DNA of 64,000 bases, taken from assembly GCA_046757465.1 (NCBI GenBank), contig JBHHYH010000010.1:3960-67959 (forward strand), given 5' to 3'. Below are positions 26,638 to 35,586 of the stretch, one piece after another. Every line of letters begins with the position of its first letter. The first letter of the stretch is position 1. The notes beneath the pieces are model-generated. The model saw only the letters and a list, made by a program, of their open reading frames with translations, searched no databases and was not told the DNA's origin. A program made the translations under genes and the position numbers. The DNA comes from Scalindua_A sp046757465 (GTDB taxonomy: Bacteria > Planctomycetota > Brocadiia > Brocadiales > Scalinduaceae).

Positions 26638-27426
26638 TTACCTTGCAGCCTTAAGGAATGAATCACTATAAATCTGCTTGTTCAGGATCATTTCAGCACA
26701 AATTGATGCGTCCATCAAGTCTTTATCAAGAACGTCCATCAGGGCTGTATCCAAGCCTGCTGCAATAGCCATTACTAGCATTGTTCTGTTTAATAAGGGC
26801 TTTTCCTTTGTGCCTTGCGAGAAATTACTTAGGCCAACTGTTATGTGTGGTGGAGGGTCTGAAAGGAGTTTTACCTGGCTGAAGACTTCCAGCATATAAG
26901 CTGGCTGCTTTTGGTCTACGTTAACTGGCAGGATGATTGGATCAATAAAAATCTTTCCCATATCCATGCCGTGTTCAGTTGCCTTTTCTACAATTGTTGC
27001 TGCTATCTCAATTCGAGTGTCGACATTTTGAGGGACACCTGTCCTGTTCATAGTCAGGCATATTAATGCTGCATTATGTTCCTTTGCAAGCGGCATGTAT
27101 TCATCGAGGGCTTCTGGTTCACCTTGTGCAGAGTTTATCATAACTTCGTTTTTAATTACTTCCAGACCTGCCTTGATTACTTCTAGTTTCTGGCTATCCA
27201 GGGCAAGAGGAGTCTTAACGGCTTCTTGTGTTACCTCTACCAGCCATCTCATAGCATCAAGTTGATCAGCAGCAGCCGTGCCAACATTGATATCTAAATA
27301 GGTTGCTCCGGCCTCAGTTTGCTTTTTTGCTATTTCCTGGATTACTGAAGCGTTCTTGTCTTTGATAGCGTTCTTTACATCCCTGAACATTCCATTAATT
27401 CTTTCTCCGATAGTTATCATTTTCAC
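26638..27426 (-). CDS. acsE: Methyltetrahydrofolate:corrinoid/iron-sulfur protein methyltransferase
   Basis: A 262-residue TIM-barrel pterin-binding enzyme that moves the methyl group from CH3-H4folate to cobalt of the corrinoid protein AcsCD. 'GATYLDINVGTAAADQ' near the N-terminus holds the pterin Asp, 'INSAQGEPEAL' the Asn region and 'GLSNFSQGTKEKPLLNRTML' the C-terminal pterin contacts. It is the last gene of the acs operon, nine bases after acsD. Confidence 0.95.
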   Translation of the reverse strand: MKMITIGERINGMFRDVKNAIKDKNASVIQEIAKKQTEAGATYLDINVGTAAADQLDAMRWLVEVTQEAVKTPLALDSQKLEVIKAGLEVIKNEVMINSAQGEPEALDEYMPLAKEHNAALICLTMNRTGVPQNVDTRIEIAATIVEKATEHGMDMGKIFIDPIILPVNVDQKQPAYMLEVFSQVKLLSDPPPHITVGLSNFSQGTKEKPLLNRTMLVMAIAAGLDTALMDVLDKDLMDASICAEMILNKQIYSDSFLKAAR

Positions 27427-27435
27427 CTTCTCCTT

Positions 27436-28395
27436 CTAGGTAAGTTTATCAATATGTTCTTTGGTTATTGAAACAGCTTTAGGATGGTACATCCTGATTA
27501 TGTCAACGCCAGATTGTATCAGAGAAACAGCGGTAATTGCTTCCCACATGATTCCTCTTTCAGCGAACGATCCCCATTGTGGGGCTTCGCTGTCAGTGGC
27601 CTTTGCCTCCTTTGCTCGCCACGCTTCATGACCAACATCACAGATAATTGGCACTGCCATTTGGTTATCTCCTGATAATGCAGCTATTCTCGCTCTCTCA
27701 TGAATTGAGTAGCAGTACTCAATTCCATATCCTAAGGCACCTGTTGTTTGGAACATTACTATTCTATCAAGAGGAAACCCCAAATCTGTTACCAGGATAT
27801 TGATCTGCTTTCCAATGTTTATGTCTACTGGAGCTTGCGTTATCAGGTTGTGTCCGTCTGCAAGGCATACAGCAGTTATTGTCTTGTAATTATCTTGAGT
27901 AGCACTTCCCAGGAGACATCTCTCTCCTGCTGCTGCCTGACTAACCTTTGGCATAACCTCATTGTCCTTTTCATCATTTTCACATCCCCAGATAATTAAT
28001 GGTGTTTTAACGGCTCCCAAGACGGATTTAACCGTATTAACTGCATCATCGGCGCTTTTATTTCCCTTGTCGGGATGTATACCATCAAGCTTCAGACATA
28101 TTAAGTCAGCGCCATATTCCTCGGCGCATTTTTTTGCCCAACTGGCCGGGTCGTTTACTACGTCTTCATAGTTCTTTAAAAGTGGTTCAGGCCAATCTTC
28201 TGGAGGTATATCATATACGTCCATTGCAATTGCTATCTTTTTCCCCTGATCTCCATCAAAATCCATAAAGGGAATACTTTTAGCACCACCAACGGTAACA
28301 GTTTTATCCCTGGTACCACCCTGATCTTTCGTCGCCCCAATAGTTACTTCTTTTACGGCTCCTGTCCATTTATCTGCTACATTTGCAATCTGCAT
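27436..28395 (-). CDS. acsD: Corrinoid/iron-sulfur protein small subunit (AcsD)
   Basis: A 319-residue TIM-barrel subunit of the CFeSP, the methyl carrier between AcsE and acetyl-CoA synthase. Family marks are 'VTIGATKDQGGTRDKTVTVG', 'FMDFDGDQGKKIAIAMDVYD' and 'GADLICLKLDGIHPD', with a C-terminal cobalamin-contact region. It is about 320 residues, as in Moorella. The 127-base gap before it contains a dispersed palindrome, but no promoter is obvious. Confidence 0.95.
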   Translation of the reverse strand: MQIANVADKWTGAVKEVTIGATKDQGGTRDKTVTVGGAKSIPFMDFDGDQGKKIAIAMDVYDIPPEDWPEPLLKNYEDVVNDPASWAKKCAEEYGADLICLKLDGIHPDKGNKSADDAVNTVKSVLGAVKTPLIIWGCENDEKDNEVMPKVSQAAAGERCLLGSATQDNYKTITAVCLADGHNLITQAPVDINIGKQINILVTDLGFPLDRIVMFQTTGALGYGIEYCYSIHERARIAALSGDNQMAVPIICDVGHEAWRAKEAKATDSEAPQWGSFAERGIMWEAITAVSLIQSGVDIIRMYHPKAVSITKEHIDKLT

Positions 28396-28442
28396 TGTTT
28401 CCTCTCCAAACTAAAACGACGTTTTGTAAATTCTATAACTGA

Positions 28443-28475
28443 GATTCTTCAGTCGCTGTCGCTCCTTCAGAATGA
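28443..28475. repeat. Dispersed palindrome inside the acs operon
   Basis: GATTCTTCAGTCGC ... CTTCAGAATGAC, an ATTCT/AGAAT palindrome of a kind common in many bacterial genomes. Similar 'gtcat(t/c)cc' elements occur at about 14980-15060, 26530-26580 and 46760-46790. Confidence 0.45.
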
Positions 28476-28522
28476 CAATGTAATAACAAAAATGTCGCTC
28501 TGAGCCAAGCGAAGAGTCTAGA

Positions 28523-29296
28523 TCACTTTTCCGTTGAGGCCATTACATGCTTATTCATTAAATTCTTGATCTCGTTATATACAATATTTTCCTTGTTTAT
28601 TTGTAATAATGATTCTCCTGATGTAATGCTATCATATATTTCATTGTTGAAAGGTATTCTGGATGATACCTCAAACCCTGCCTTTGTGATTTCAGATTCA
28701 ACCTTTTCGCTTATCCCGATTTCCGGAACCTTACAAATAACATATATTTTTTCTTTTATCCTAACCGGTAAACTTTCTATTAATTCTGTTATTCTCTTTG
28801 CTGTGTGTACACCAATGATAGTTGATTCAAATGCTATTATGAGCAAATCAACATCATTCGTGGTTCTGCGTGATAGATGTTCCATGCCTGCTTCATTATC
28901 AATAACTATATAAGGATAACTTTTTTCTGCGTTGTCAAGGTACTTACGAAGGAGGTTGTTGGCATAGCAATAACATTTTGGGCCTTCAGGCCTTCCCATT
29001 GTTAACAAATCAAACTTGTTTTCTTCAACTATACTCTCTTCAATACAGTACTCTATGTACCTGTCTTTAGACATACCTGCTGGTATTTCCGCTCTTCTTT
29101 CAACTACATCATCACGGATATCAGCAATCGTACCTTCTACATTTACGCCTAATGATATGCCGAGGGATGAGTTTGGATCTGCATCAACCGCCAAAACAGC
29201 CTTTCCAAGCTCCTCTGTTATATAACGTATTATTAAGGTTGCAATGGTTGACTTACCTGTGCCGCCTTTTCCTGCCATCGCAATTGTATATGACAT
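28523..29296 (-). CDS. CooC-type nickel-insertion ATPase
   Basis: A 257-residue MinD-like P-loop ATPase. Deviant Walker A 'MAGKGGTGKSTIA' (about 7-19), switch I 'VDADPNSSLGI', and a Cys-x-Cys in 'GPKCYCYANNLL' that would bind Ni at the dimer face, as in CooC. Switch II 'VIDNEAGMEHLSRRT' is typical. It matures the Ni clusters of CODH or ACS; in Moorella-type clusters such a gene is called acsF or cooC. It is the second of two paralogs in this operon and starts 2 bases after the upstream stop. Confidence 0.9.
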   Translation of the reverse strand: MSYTIAMAGKGGTGKSTIATLIIRYITEELGKAVLAVDADPNSSLGISLGVNVEGTIADIRDDVVERRAEIPAGMSKDRYIEYCIEESIVEENKFDLLTMGRPEGPKCYCYANNLLRKYLDNAEKSYPYIVIDNEAGMEHLSRRTTNDVDLLIIAFESTIIGVHTAKRITELIESLPVRIKEKIYVICKVPEIGISEKVESEITKAGFEVSSRIPFNNEIYDSITSGESLLQINKENIVYNEIKNLMNKHVMASTEK

Positions 29297-29297
29297 T

Positions 29298-31250
29298 TTA
29301 ATTCTTTCCTGTTAGTTGTGTATTTTGGGAAGACAATTCCTTGAGTACCGATGGGAATTCCTCAAGGTTTGTATGTGGAAGGAAGTTTGCAGACATAAAC
29401 TCTTCCATATACTTTGGATTTCCCATAAGATCGAAATAAGTCATTTGAGAAGCAATTTTTTGAACTGTTTCAAATGCCTCTTCTGATAATAAAGTCATCT
29501 TTGCGCCAGTGAGAGACGTATTGCCAACAAACTTTATCCGTGACGCTGGCATATCTGGCAGCATACCTATCGTTATAGCATTTCTAACATTTAGATAGTT
29601 TCCAAATCCTCCGGCAAGATAAACACAATGTACGTCATTTACGCTTAAGTTCATAGACTCTATAAGTATAGAAACTGCGGCATAGATCGCACCCTTTGAA
29701 CGCACCAGATTTGCAATATCGGCTTGTGTTATTACTATTTTACTATCAATACCCGTCTCTTCCTTTTCAACCAAAACAAATTCAAATTCGTCTTCTTTTT
29801 TTCTCAATCTATCAGTTTCTATACCTTTTTGGAAATTTCCAGACCTGTCAATAATTCCACTTCGCAGCATTTCGGCAATACAATCTAATAATCCGGAACC
29901 GCATATTCCCCTTGGTGGTATGTTTCCAATGGTAGAATAGCTTACGTCATAATCCTTTGAAATATTTATAATTTCAATGGCTCCTTTTGCAGCTCTCATT
30001 CCATGCTGAACACCACTACCTTCAAACGCAGGTCCCGCGGAGGCCGAGCAACAGACCATCCACTCCTTGCTTCCAAGTACCACTTCACCGTTAGTGCCAA
30101 TATCTATAAACAGTGAGGGCATTTCCTCTTTGTCAAGCCTGATAGCAGTGGCGCCGGAAGTTATATCTGCACCTACATAGGCTGCTACACTTGGAAGTGT
30201 GTAAAGGATCCCACGCCTGTTTATGTCTATTCCTACTTGAGCTGCTCTTATTGGCGGGATAAAATTTGCAGCAGGAAGGTATGGCTCTCTCCTTATGTTT
30301 GCGGGATCTAAACCAAGCATGAAATGAATCATTGTTGTATTACCAGCGCACACAATAGATGTTACATCATCAAGATTTATATCGTTTCTCTTAACTAGCG
30401 TTGAAACGAGATTGTTTATGTCCGATACTATCGTCCTTTGCATTTCATCCAGGGCTTCATTCTGTATTACGTATATTATCCTCTGGATATAGTCTTCCCC
30501 AAATTTCATTTGTGTATTATAAGTAGCTTCGGAATCAATGACCTTTGAGGGCTCAAGTTCAAGCAGGCTTGCAACTACGGTAGTAGTCCCTATGTCGATT
30601 GCAATGCCATAATTTCTCTGGCTGGTATCACCAGGTTGAACCTCAACTACTTCCAGTGTACGGCCTCTATGTCCCAGTGTTACAGTTACTGCCCAGTCAT
30701 TTTGCCTTAGTGCTTCAGGCAGTTGTTTTAATATACGATAACCGGTTTGCATAATGTTTAAGTCTACTCCCTCCTTCATCATGATTGCTTGATAAAGGCG
30801 TTCGTGGTCAGCAACGTTATCGTCCATAGTGGGAGGTTCCAGTTTGAGAAACACCTTTTTTACTAACGAGTCATGTTTGAACTGTGCTTTATTTAGTATA
30901 GCATTCCATGTTAACGAATGCTGTTCATTCTGGTCGAAAAGTATCTTCTTTCCCTCAAGTCTGGTTTCCTTGGGGATCAGAATTTGCAGATCACTGGTAA
31001 CCCGCGCCTCACATGCAAGTATGTAATTCTTTTCTGTTTCCTCACTACTTAATAATTTTGTTGCCGGTGCATCAATCTTGCCACTCGAAAGGACAACCTT
31101 GCACTTTCCACATATGCCATCTCCTCCACATATACTATTAATGTAAATATTAGCCTTATGTGCAGCATCGAGGACAGTATTTCCCTTCTCGATTTCTACA
31201 ACCTTATCATTGGGGAGGAAATGTATCTTGAAAGTATTATTTTCAGACAT
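29298..31250 (-). CDS. acsV: Reductive activator of the corrinoid protein (AcsV/RamA/RACo type)
   Basis: A 650-residue protein: N-terminal [2Fe-2S] plant-type ferredoxin domain ('CGGDGICGKCKVVL' plus a fourth Cys in 'ILACEARV'), a linker, then an ASKHA ATPase fold with 'YGIAIDIGTTTVVASLLEL' and 'FIDIGTNGEVVLG'. 'CCSASAGPAFEGSG' and 'HCVYLAGGFGNYL' complete the DUF4445 pattern. It reduces inactive Co(II) of the CFeSP to Co(I) at the expense of ATP. It lies between acsC and the second cooC, as expected. Confidence 0.92.
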   Translation of the reverse strand: MSENNTFKIHFLPNDKVVEIEKGNTVLDAAHKANIYINSICGGDGICGKCKVVLSSGKIDAPATKLLSSEETEKNYILACEARVTSDLQILIPKETRLEGKKILFDQNEQHSLTWNAILNKAQFKHDSLVKKVFLKLEPPTMDDNVADHERLYQAIMMKEGVDLNIMQTGYRILKQLPEALRQNDWAVTVTLGHRGRTLEVVEVQPGDTSQRNYGIAIDIGTTTVVASLLELEPSKVIDSEATYNTQMKFGEDYIQRIIYVIQNEALDEMQRTIVSDINNLVSTLVKRNDINLDDVTSIVCAGNTTMIHFMLGLDPANIRREPYLPAANFIPPIRAAQVGIDINRRGILYTLPSVAAYVGADITSGATAIRLDKEEMPSLFIDIGTNGEVVLGSKEWMVCCSASAGPAFEGSGVQHGMRAAKGAIEIINISKDYDVSYSTIGNIPPRGICGSGLLDCIAEMLRSGIIDRSGNFQKGIETDRLRKKEDEFEFVLVEKEETGIDSKIVITQADIANLVRSKGAIYAAVSILIESMNLSVNDVHCVYLAGGFGNYLNVRNAITIGMLPDMPASRIKFVGNTSLTGAKMTLLSEEAFETVQKIASQMTYFDLMGNPKYMEEFMSANFLPHTNLEEFPSVLKELSSQNTQLTGKN

Positions 31251-31292
31251 GATTACTATAAAATGGACAAAAAGACATGAAGGTATAGGATC

Positions 31293-32630
31293 CTAATGCC
31301 AGGTAGATTTTAAATATGTTGGTAATCCAGATGCCTCTTTTGGACCTACCAGTACTTCCCATTTAGTAGTTTCCTGTATCTTAGCCGAAAGTACTGCCAC
31401 AAGGCCTGGAATAATGAGTTTTTTATGTTTTACCTTTTCTTCTAGCTGTGCGTCAGCCATGGCCTTTGCAACAACATTTTCATTTAGTTTATCACCAGAA
31501 TATGCTGTTAATACTGAGGTTCCTTCCGTTTCAACAGCCAGAATGTAAGCCGGCGTACGGCTCGCTTCCACCTCTCCTTCTACAGTATAGTAAGTAAGCG
31601 AGAAATTTGTCGTAAACATGACAGGTGAATTTTCATTAGCTTGACCGACTTCATAAAGTTTTGGTTGAACCTGCACAGGTTTTTGTGGGTCAGTAAATAT
31701 GTTTTGGCGAACAGTCAACAATGGCATAATCTGCCATGGTTCACAAGCGTCTACTACCACTATTCCAGCATATTTCGCTAAAAAAGCGCTTGCGCATGCA
31801 ATCTCCTGGCTGGGGTCACCATTTGGTATATACGTTAAAGCCGGGAAGCCAAGCGGACGAAATGCCTTTTTTAATGCAGATCTTCTTATTTTGGTGAGTC
31901 CCTGTAAAATTTCTTTTGTATTTTCAGAGTTTTGGTGCAAGACCATTTCTGTAACGCCTGTTCCCTTGATTTTCTCAGTCAGGTCTGCTAGTTCTTCTAA
32001 GGTAGGGGAGCTTACGGTTAAAGGGCAATTCTTTTCCTTTGCAATATTTGCCATTGGTTCCCAGTTTTCTGCATTTGCTCCATGGATTAAGGGTTTCTTG
32101 TCTGCGCAGGTCTCTAAAGCAGCCTTCACATTATCAGCTGATTTGCTCACCAGTATCATAGACAAATGTGTGTTACCGCTTACCTCCTTTGCCCTTTCAG
32201 AAAATTTTGACGCATCTCCACTATTATTTTGCAATGCAATAAGGTCTATTTCAATCTCAGTTCCCACACGCGTAAACTTGAGACTGTTTATTTTGTTTAA
32301 TCTTTCTTTAAATGCTCCATCGTCAAGGTCGTCACTTAAGGTTATTGCGACTCCGGTTGGATTATAGAACTTTTCGTCATGCCTGAAGAGCACGTTTTCT
32401 TCGCCTATTTTTACTTGTTTTTCGCCTGTTCCTATGGTTACTAGCTTAATCGGTGGCGCTGAAGCTGCGCCAAGCTTGGCTTTTGCTTCTTCGCTTACGT
32501 CCGGGCAATCCTTCAATTCAGCTTTCTTTTGCGCCAACTGCATTGCAAATGCCAAGCATGTTGGCCTGCCGCATTTTTTGCAGTTTGTCTTTGGGAGAAG
32601 TTTAAAGATCTCAAGTCCAGTCAGCGCCAT
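31293..32630 (-). CDS. acsC: Corrinoid/iron-sulfur protein large subunit (AcsC)
   Basis: A 445-residue subunit. The N-terminal [4Fe-4S] motif is 'LLPKTNCKKCGRPTCLAFAM' plus the Cys in 'LKDCPDVS'. Then come a TIM barrel and a C-terminal cobalamin domain ('GLVAVLSAKIQETTKWEVLVG'). It carries the methyl group on cobalt to acetyl-CoA synthase. Length and domain order match bacterial AcsC. Confidence 0.95.
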   Translation of the reverse strand: MALTGLEIFKLLPKTNCKKCGRPTCLAFAMQLAQKKAELKDCPDVSEEAKAKLGAASAPPIKLVTIGTGEKQVKIGEENVLFRHDEKFYNPTGVAITLSDDLDDGAFKERLNKINSLKFTRVGTEIEIDLIALQNNSGDASKFSERAKEVSGNTHLSMILVSKSADNVKAALETCADKKPLIHGANAENWEPMANIAKEKNCPLTVSSPTLEELADLTEKIKGTGVTEMVLHQNSENTKEILQGLTKIRRSALKKAFRPLGFPALTYIPNGDPSQEIACASAFLAKYAGIVVVDACEPWQIMPLLTVRQNIFTDPQKPVQVQPKLYEVGQANENSPVMFTTNFSLTYYTVEGEVEASRTPAYILAVETEGTSVLTAYSGDKLNENVVAKAMADAQLEEKVKHKKLIIPGLVAVLSAKIQETTKWEVLVGPKEASGLPTYLKSTWH

Positions 32631-32662
32631 ATATTTGATCCTTTATTTTAAAGTATACATAC

Positions 32663-33274
32663 TTACTTAGTATCATCTAGTGTCTTAACAATTTTGCTTA
32701 TTAACCCGTATTTAATTCCCTCTTCGGCAGACATCCAATAATTTCTCTTAGTATCGTTTTCAACCTTTTCAACCTTCTGGCCTGTTTCTACAGCTAATAA
32801 TTTATTAATCTTCTCACGGCATTTCAGTATCTCACTTGCTTCTATTTGGATATCAGATGCTGTGCCATGAACTCCTGTGGATGGTTGATGAATAAGTATT
32901 CGAGAATTTTCCAGGCTGAATCTAAACTCCTTTTTTGCACCGATAAGGATTATTACGGCTGCGCTGGCGGCGACACCGGCACAAATAGCCTTAACTTTTG
33001 GTTTAACAAATCTCATCATATCGTATATGGCAAATCCTGCATCCGCATCTCCACCGGGAGAATTTATAAAGATTTTAATATCTTCCTTAGGGCTTTCCTG
33101 TTCAAGTATTAAAAGTTGAGCAATCACCCTTTGGGCCAATCGCTTGGTGATTTCGTCTGCAATTACTATAGTTCGGCTCTTCATGAGCTTTTGTGCTAAG
33201 ATGTCAAAACGTTGAATGTTCACTTCTTCCTCCTCTTCTTCTTCCTCTTCTTCTTGAAAATGTATATAATCCAT
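32663..33274 (-). CDS. ClpP-like protein with altered catalytic triad in the acs operon
   Basis: A 203-residue ClpP homolog. 'INSPGGDADAG' is the oxyanion strand; Ser104 lies in 'CAGVAASAAV' (canonical GxAASMG) and His129 in 'SRILIHQPSTG'. Counting 49 residues on from the His, as in E. coli ClpP, gives Asn178 ('TKRNYWMSAEE') instead of the catalytic Asp. The N-terminus has ten Glu in a row (8-17), encoded by a GAA/GAG run. Its place between acsC and acsB suggests a job in assembling or turning over the CODH/ACS complex. It may have low or no protease activity. A start after the Glu run cannot be excluded. Confidence 0.85.
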   Translation of the reverse strand: MDYIHFQEEEEEEEEEEVNIQRFDILAQKLMKSRTIVIADEITKRLAQRVIAQLLILEQESPKEDIKIFINSPGGDADAGFAIYDMMRFVKPKVKAICAGVAASAAVIILIGAKKEFRFSLENSRILIHQPSTGVHGTASDIQIEASEILKCREKINKLLAVETGQKVEKVENDTKRNYWMSAEEGIKYGLISKIVKTLDDTK

Positions 33275-33312
33275 ATTCTTCTTTTTCCTATAGATAGATT
33301 TTATTCCTTTTT

Positions 33313-35493
33313 CTAAAACATTGGGTCCATTGCGAGCGCTGGATGATTTACTTTTTGCAAATATTCTAATACTTCTTCTTCTGTTTGAGCTATTGTTTCG
33401 TCAGCAATCTTATTAAGAAAATCGTCTAACCCTTCTTCTTTTGCAGCTTCGCTGATTGCATCTCCTATCTCCTCTTTAAGTTGTTTTGGCATCCACACCA
33501 GCCTTGCAAGCCCTCCATCGCCTGATATGAATTTATTGCTGCCCATATAAAATTTACTGTGTCCTACAAATCCGGGTGTTTGCACACCACCACCTACGGT
33601 TCCTGCAAGCGTTGAAAACTTCATTCCGCATGGAGTCATTCCTGTGTAATCTCTATCTACTGTCATTATACCATTTGTCATTGGTAACATTGCTGATATA
33701 CATTCAAAGCAGCCACAGCTTGTCATGGGGTCAGTGACCATACTGTACATGCTTACTCGTTCAAATTCTCTATTTGAGTTTTGATACAGGAAATTATTTG
33801 CCCCTTCCCACAGCCCCAATTTTTCATCTATTAATTTGCCTTTCTCAATAGGTTGGTTAGGACCTGTTGGTGTTATTTCATAACCAGCCTTACCATCCAA
33901 CCAGCTTACTGCACCACATAATCCGGAACGTTCGGGTGATATTATACATACATGACTTGGCGCAAAGCTCTGGCATAGTGTACAACTGTAAAATAAGTTC
34001 ACGGATGCATCTGTCATTCCAAGTGCTCTTTCATCACGTTCAGTAAATGCAGCTTTAGCTTCATCCAGCTTCTTCTCAACATCCTCTTTATTTGTATACA
34101 ATGTAACCTGAACTTTATCTAATAACGCACTATATTCTTCATGATATTTAGAGTGGATTATCTTGCCTATGTGGAGTATTCTAAATCCACTCTTAAAAGC
34201 ATCCTTGCTGATTCTGTGCCTGATGATGTCTCTCTGGCCCATATGGAAAAACCCCTGTGCTTCTCCCAGAAAATGATGCGTTCTTCGCTCAAAGATCGGC
34301 TCAAACTCACTCTGCATCTTGCGTCCTGATACCTCAACATATATTCCTAATGATTTGCCGGGACCCTGTTCCATTTCATCAATGTCAGGGCCGATGACTT
34401 CTATTTTACCATCTTCGATTTCATTATTATCTCTCATTACAACATACTCAAATGCTGGTACATGTGGACCTCCTACCTCAATTTGCATGTCATCCTTTCT
34501 TATTCTTTCACCTTCAAAAGCAGGACCATATGACACTGGAATGTCTACCTTGGCAGCGGCCACCTTAAGACCCCTTACTTCAATACACTTCTCTACCATT
34601 TTGTCATGTGTTACATTAGGTACTACATGCTCGTATGTACAAACCCCTGTTGGCAATATCGCTGGAATGTCTGTATCTGCGATTGTTGGGAAGCCATAAT
34701 TAATAGCGCCTGCTGCATTGGCATACTTTTCATCATCTACTTCTCCCAACGCCATTACGAATGCAAAAATTCTGTTCTTGTTATAAATTAAATTCCTTGT
34801 AAAATCGGCTGGCGCTATACCTCCAAAGGATAAGGCGGCTTTGTTCGCAAAGCCGAGGGAATAAATAGTAGCCGTGATGCTCTTCCCGAATGGCACTAGT
34901 CTTGTCTCCCATCCAAGTTGTACGCCTTCTTCATCTAATTGTTCCGCAAATGATCTTCCGTTAGTGCTTGCAGAAATAAAAATGTATAAGTTTTTTTCCT
35001 GCAGTTCGCGCGCTATTTTTACGGCAATCTCGTTGGTGGGTGCGGCTCCTACGACTGCTGCAAATCCAGGTGCAGTACCGTCAACGAACTCTATACCTCG
35101 TTCACGCAATATAACGTCACTTGCAGCGCCTAACCATATACCTTCGACTGGGTTCGGACCAATCAGGTATTTACATGCCTCTATTACCTCTTCTGCATAA
35201 AGGGTTGCCATACCGGCATCAAGCGCCCAGCCAAGATACGGCAGATATACCTTTTCTTCCGGGACTGGTGGTAACAAAGCCCTTGCATGCCCGAGTGCTT
35301 CTTCGCAATCCTCTAGAGTCTTCACTCCGAGACCTGTCGCTGAGTAAATTATTGGTAGATAATAACCAGTATTTGGGAACCCAACCTTGGTATCTTTTCC
35401 TTTTGACTCTATTGTCTCTCTTAATTTTTCTTCCGCTTGTTTTACTATTTTGTGCGCCCCCCTTATCGCAGCAGTACATATTATCCTGGACAT
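33313..35493 (-). CDS. acsB: Acetyl-CoA synthase catalytic subunit (AcsB)
   Basis: A 726-residue three-domain acetyl-CoA synthase of bacterial length, with the N-terminal CODH-binding domain present. A-cluster ligands are visible: 'YSCTLCQSFAPSHVC' and 'SGLCGAV' for the [4Fe-4S] cubane and proximal Ni, and 'SCGCFECISAMLP', whose Cys-Gly-Cys binds the distal Ni. It condenses CO, a methyl group and CoA. Downstream of acsA by 93 bases. Confidence 0.96.
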   Translation of the reverse strand: MSRIICTAAIRGAHKIVKQAEEKLRETIESKGKDTKVGFPNTGYYLPIIYSATGLGVKTLEDCEEALGHARALLPPVPEEKVYLPYLGWALDAGMATLYAEEVIEACKYLIGPNPVEGIWLGAASDVILRERGIEFVDGTAPGFAAVVGAAPTNEIAVKIARELQEKNLYIFISASTNGRSFAEQLDEEGVQLGWETRLVPFGKSITATIYSLGFANKAALSFGGIAPADFTRNLIYNKNRIFAFVMALGEVDDEKYANAAGAINYGFPTIADTDIPAILPTGVCTYEHVVPNVTHDKMVEKCIEVRGLKVAAAKVDIPVSYGPAFEGERIRKDDMQIEVGGPHVPAFEYVVMRDNNEIEDGKIEVIGPDIDEMEQGPGKSLGIYVEVSGRKMQSEFEPIFERRTHHFLGEAQGFFHMGQRDIIRHRISKDAFKSGFRILHIGKIIHSKYHEEYSALLDKVQVTLYTNKEDVEKKLDEAKAAFTERDERALGMTDASVNLFYSCTLCQSFAPSHVCIISPERSGLCGAVSWLDGKAGYEITPTGPNQPIEKGKLIDEKLGLWEGANNFLYQNSNREFERVSMYSMVTDPMTSCGCFECISAMLPMTNGIMTVDRDYTGMTPCGMKFSTLAGTVGGGVQTPGFVGHSKFYMGSNKFISGDGGLARLVWMPKQLKEEIGDAISEAAKEEGLDDFLNKIADETIAQTEEEVLEYLQKVNHPALAMDPMF

Positions 35494-35586
35494 CTTTACC
35501 TACTCCTGTTCATTTAAAAAACTCACATTACTTTGTGTGCCACTTTGTGGCATAACAAGCATGTAAGTCTATTATCGAGTTAAAAA

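Noticed and set aside
31699..32367. A 222-codon plus-strand frame
   Set aside because: Lies wholly antisense to acsC, which has clear cofactor motifs; the frame is a shadow of its codon use.
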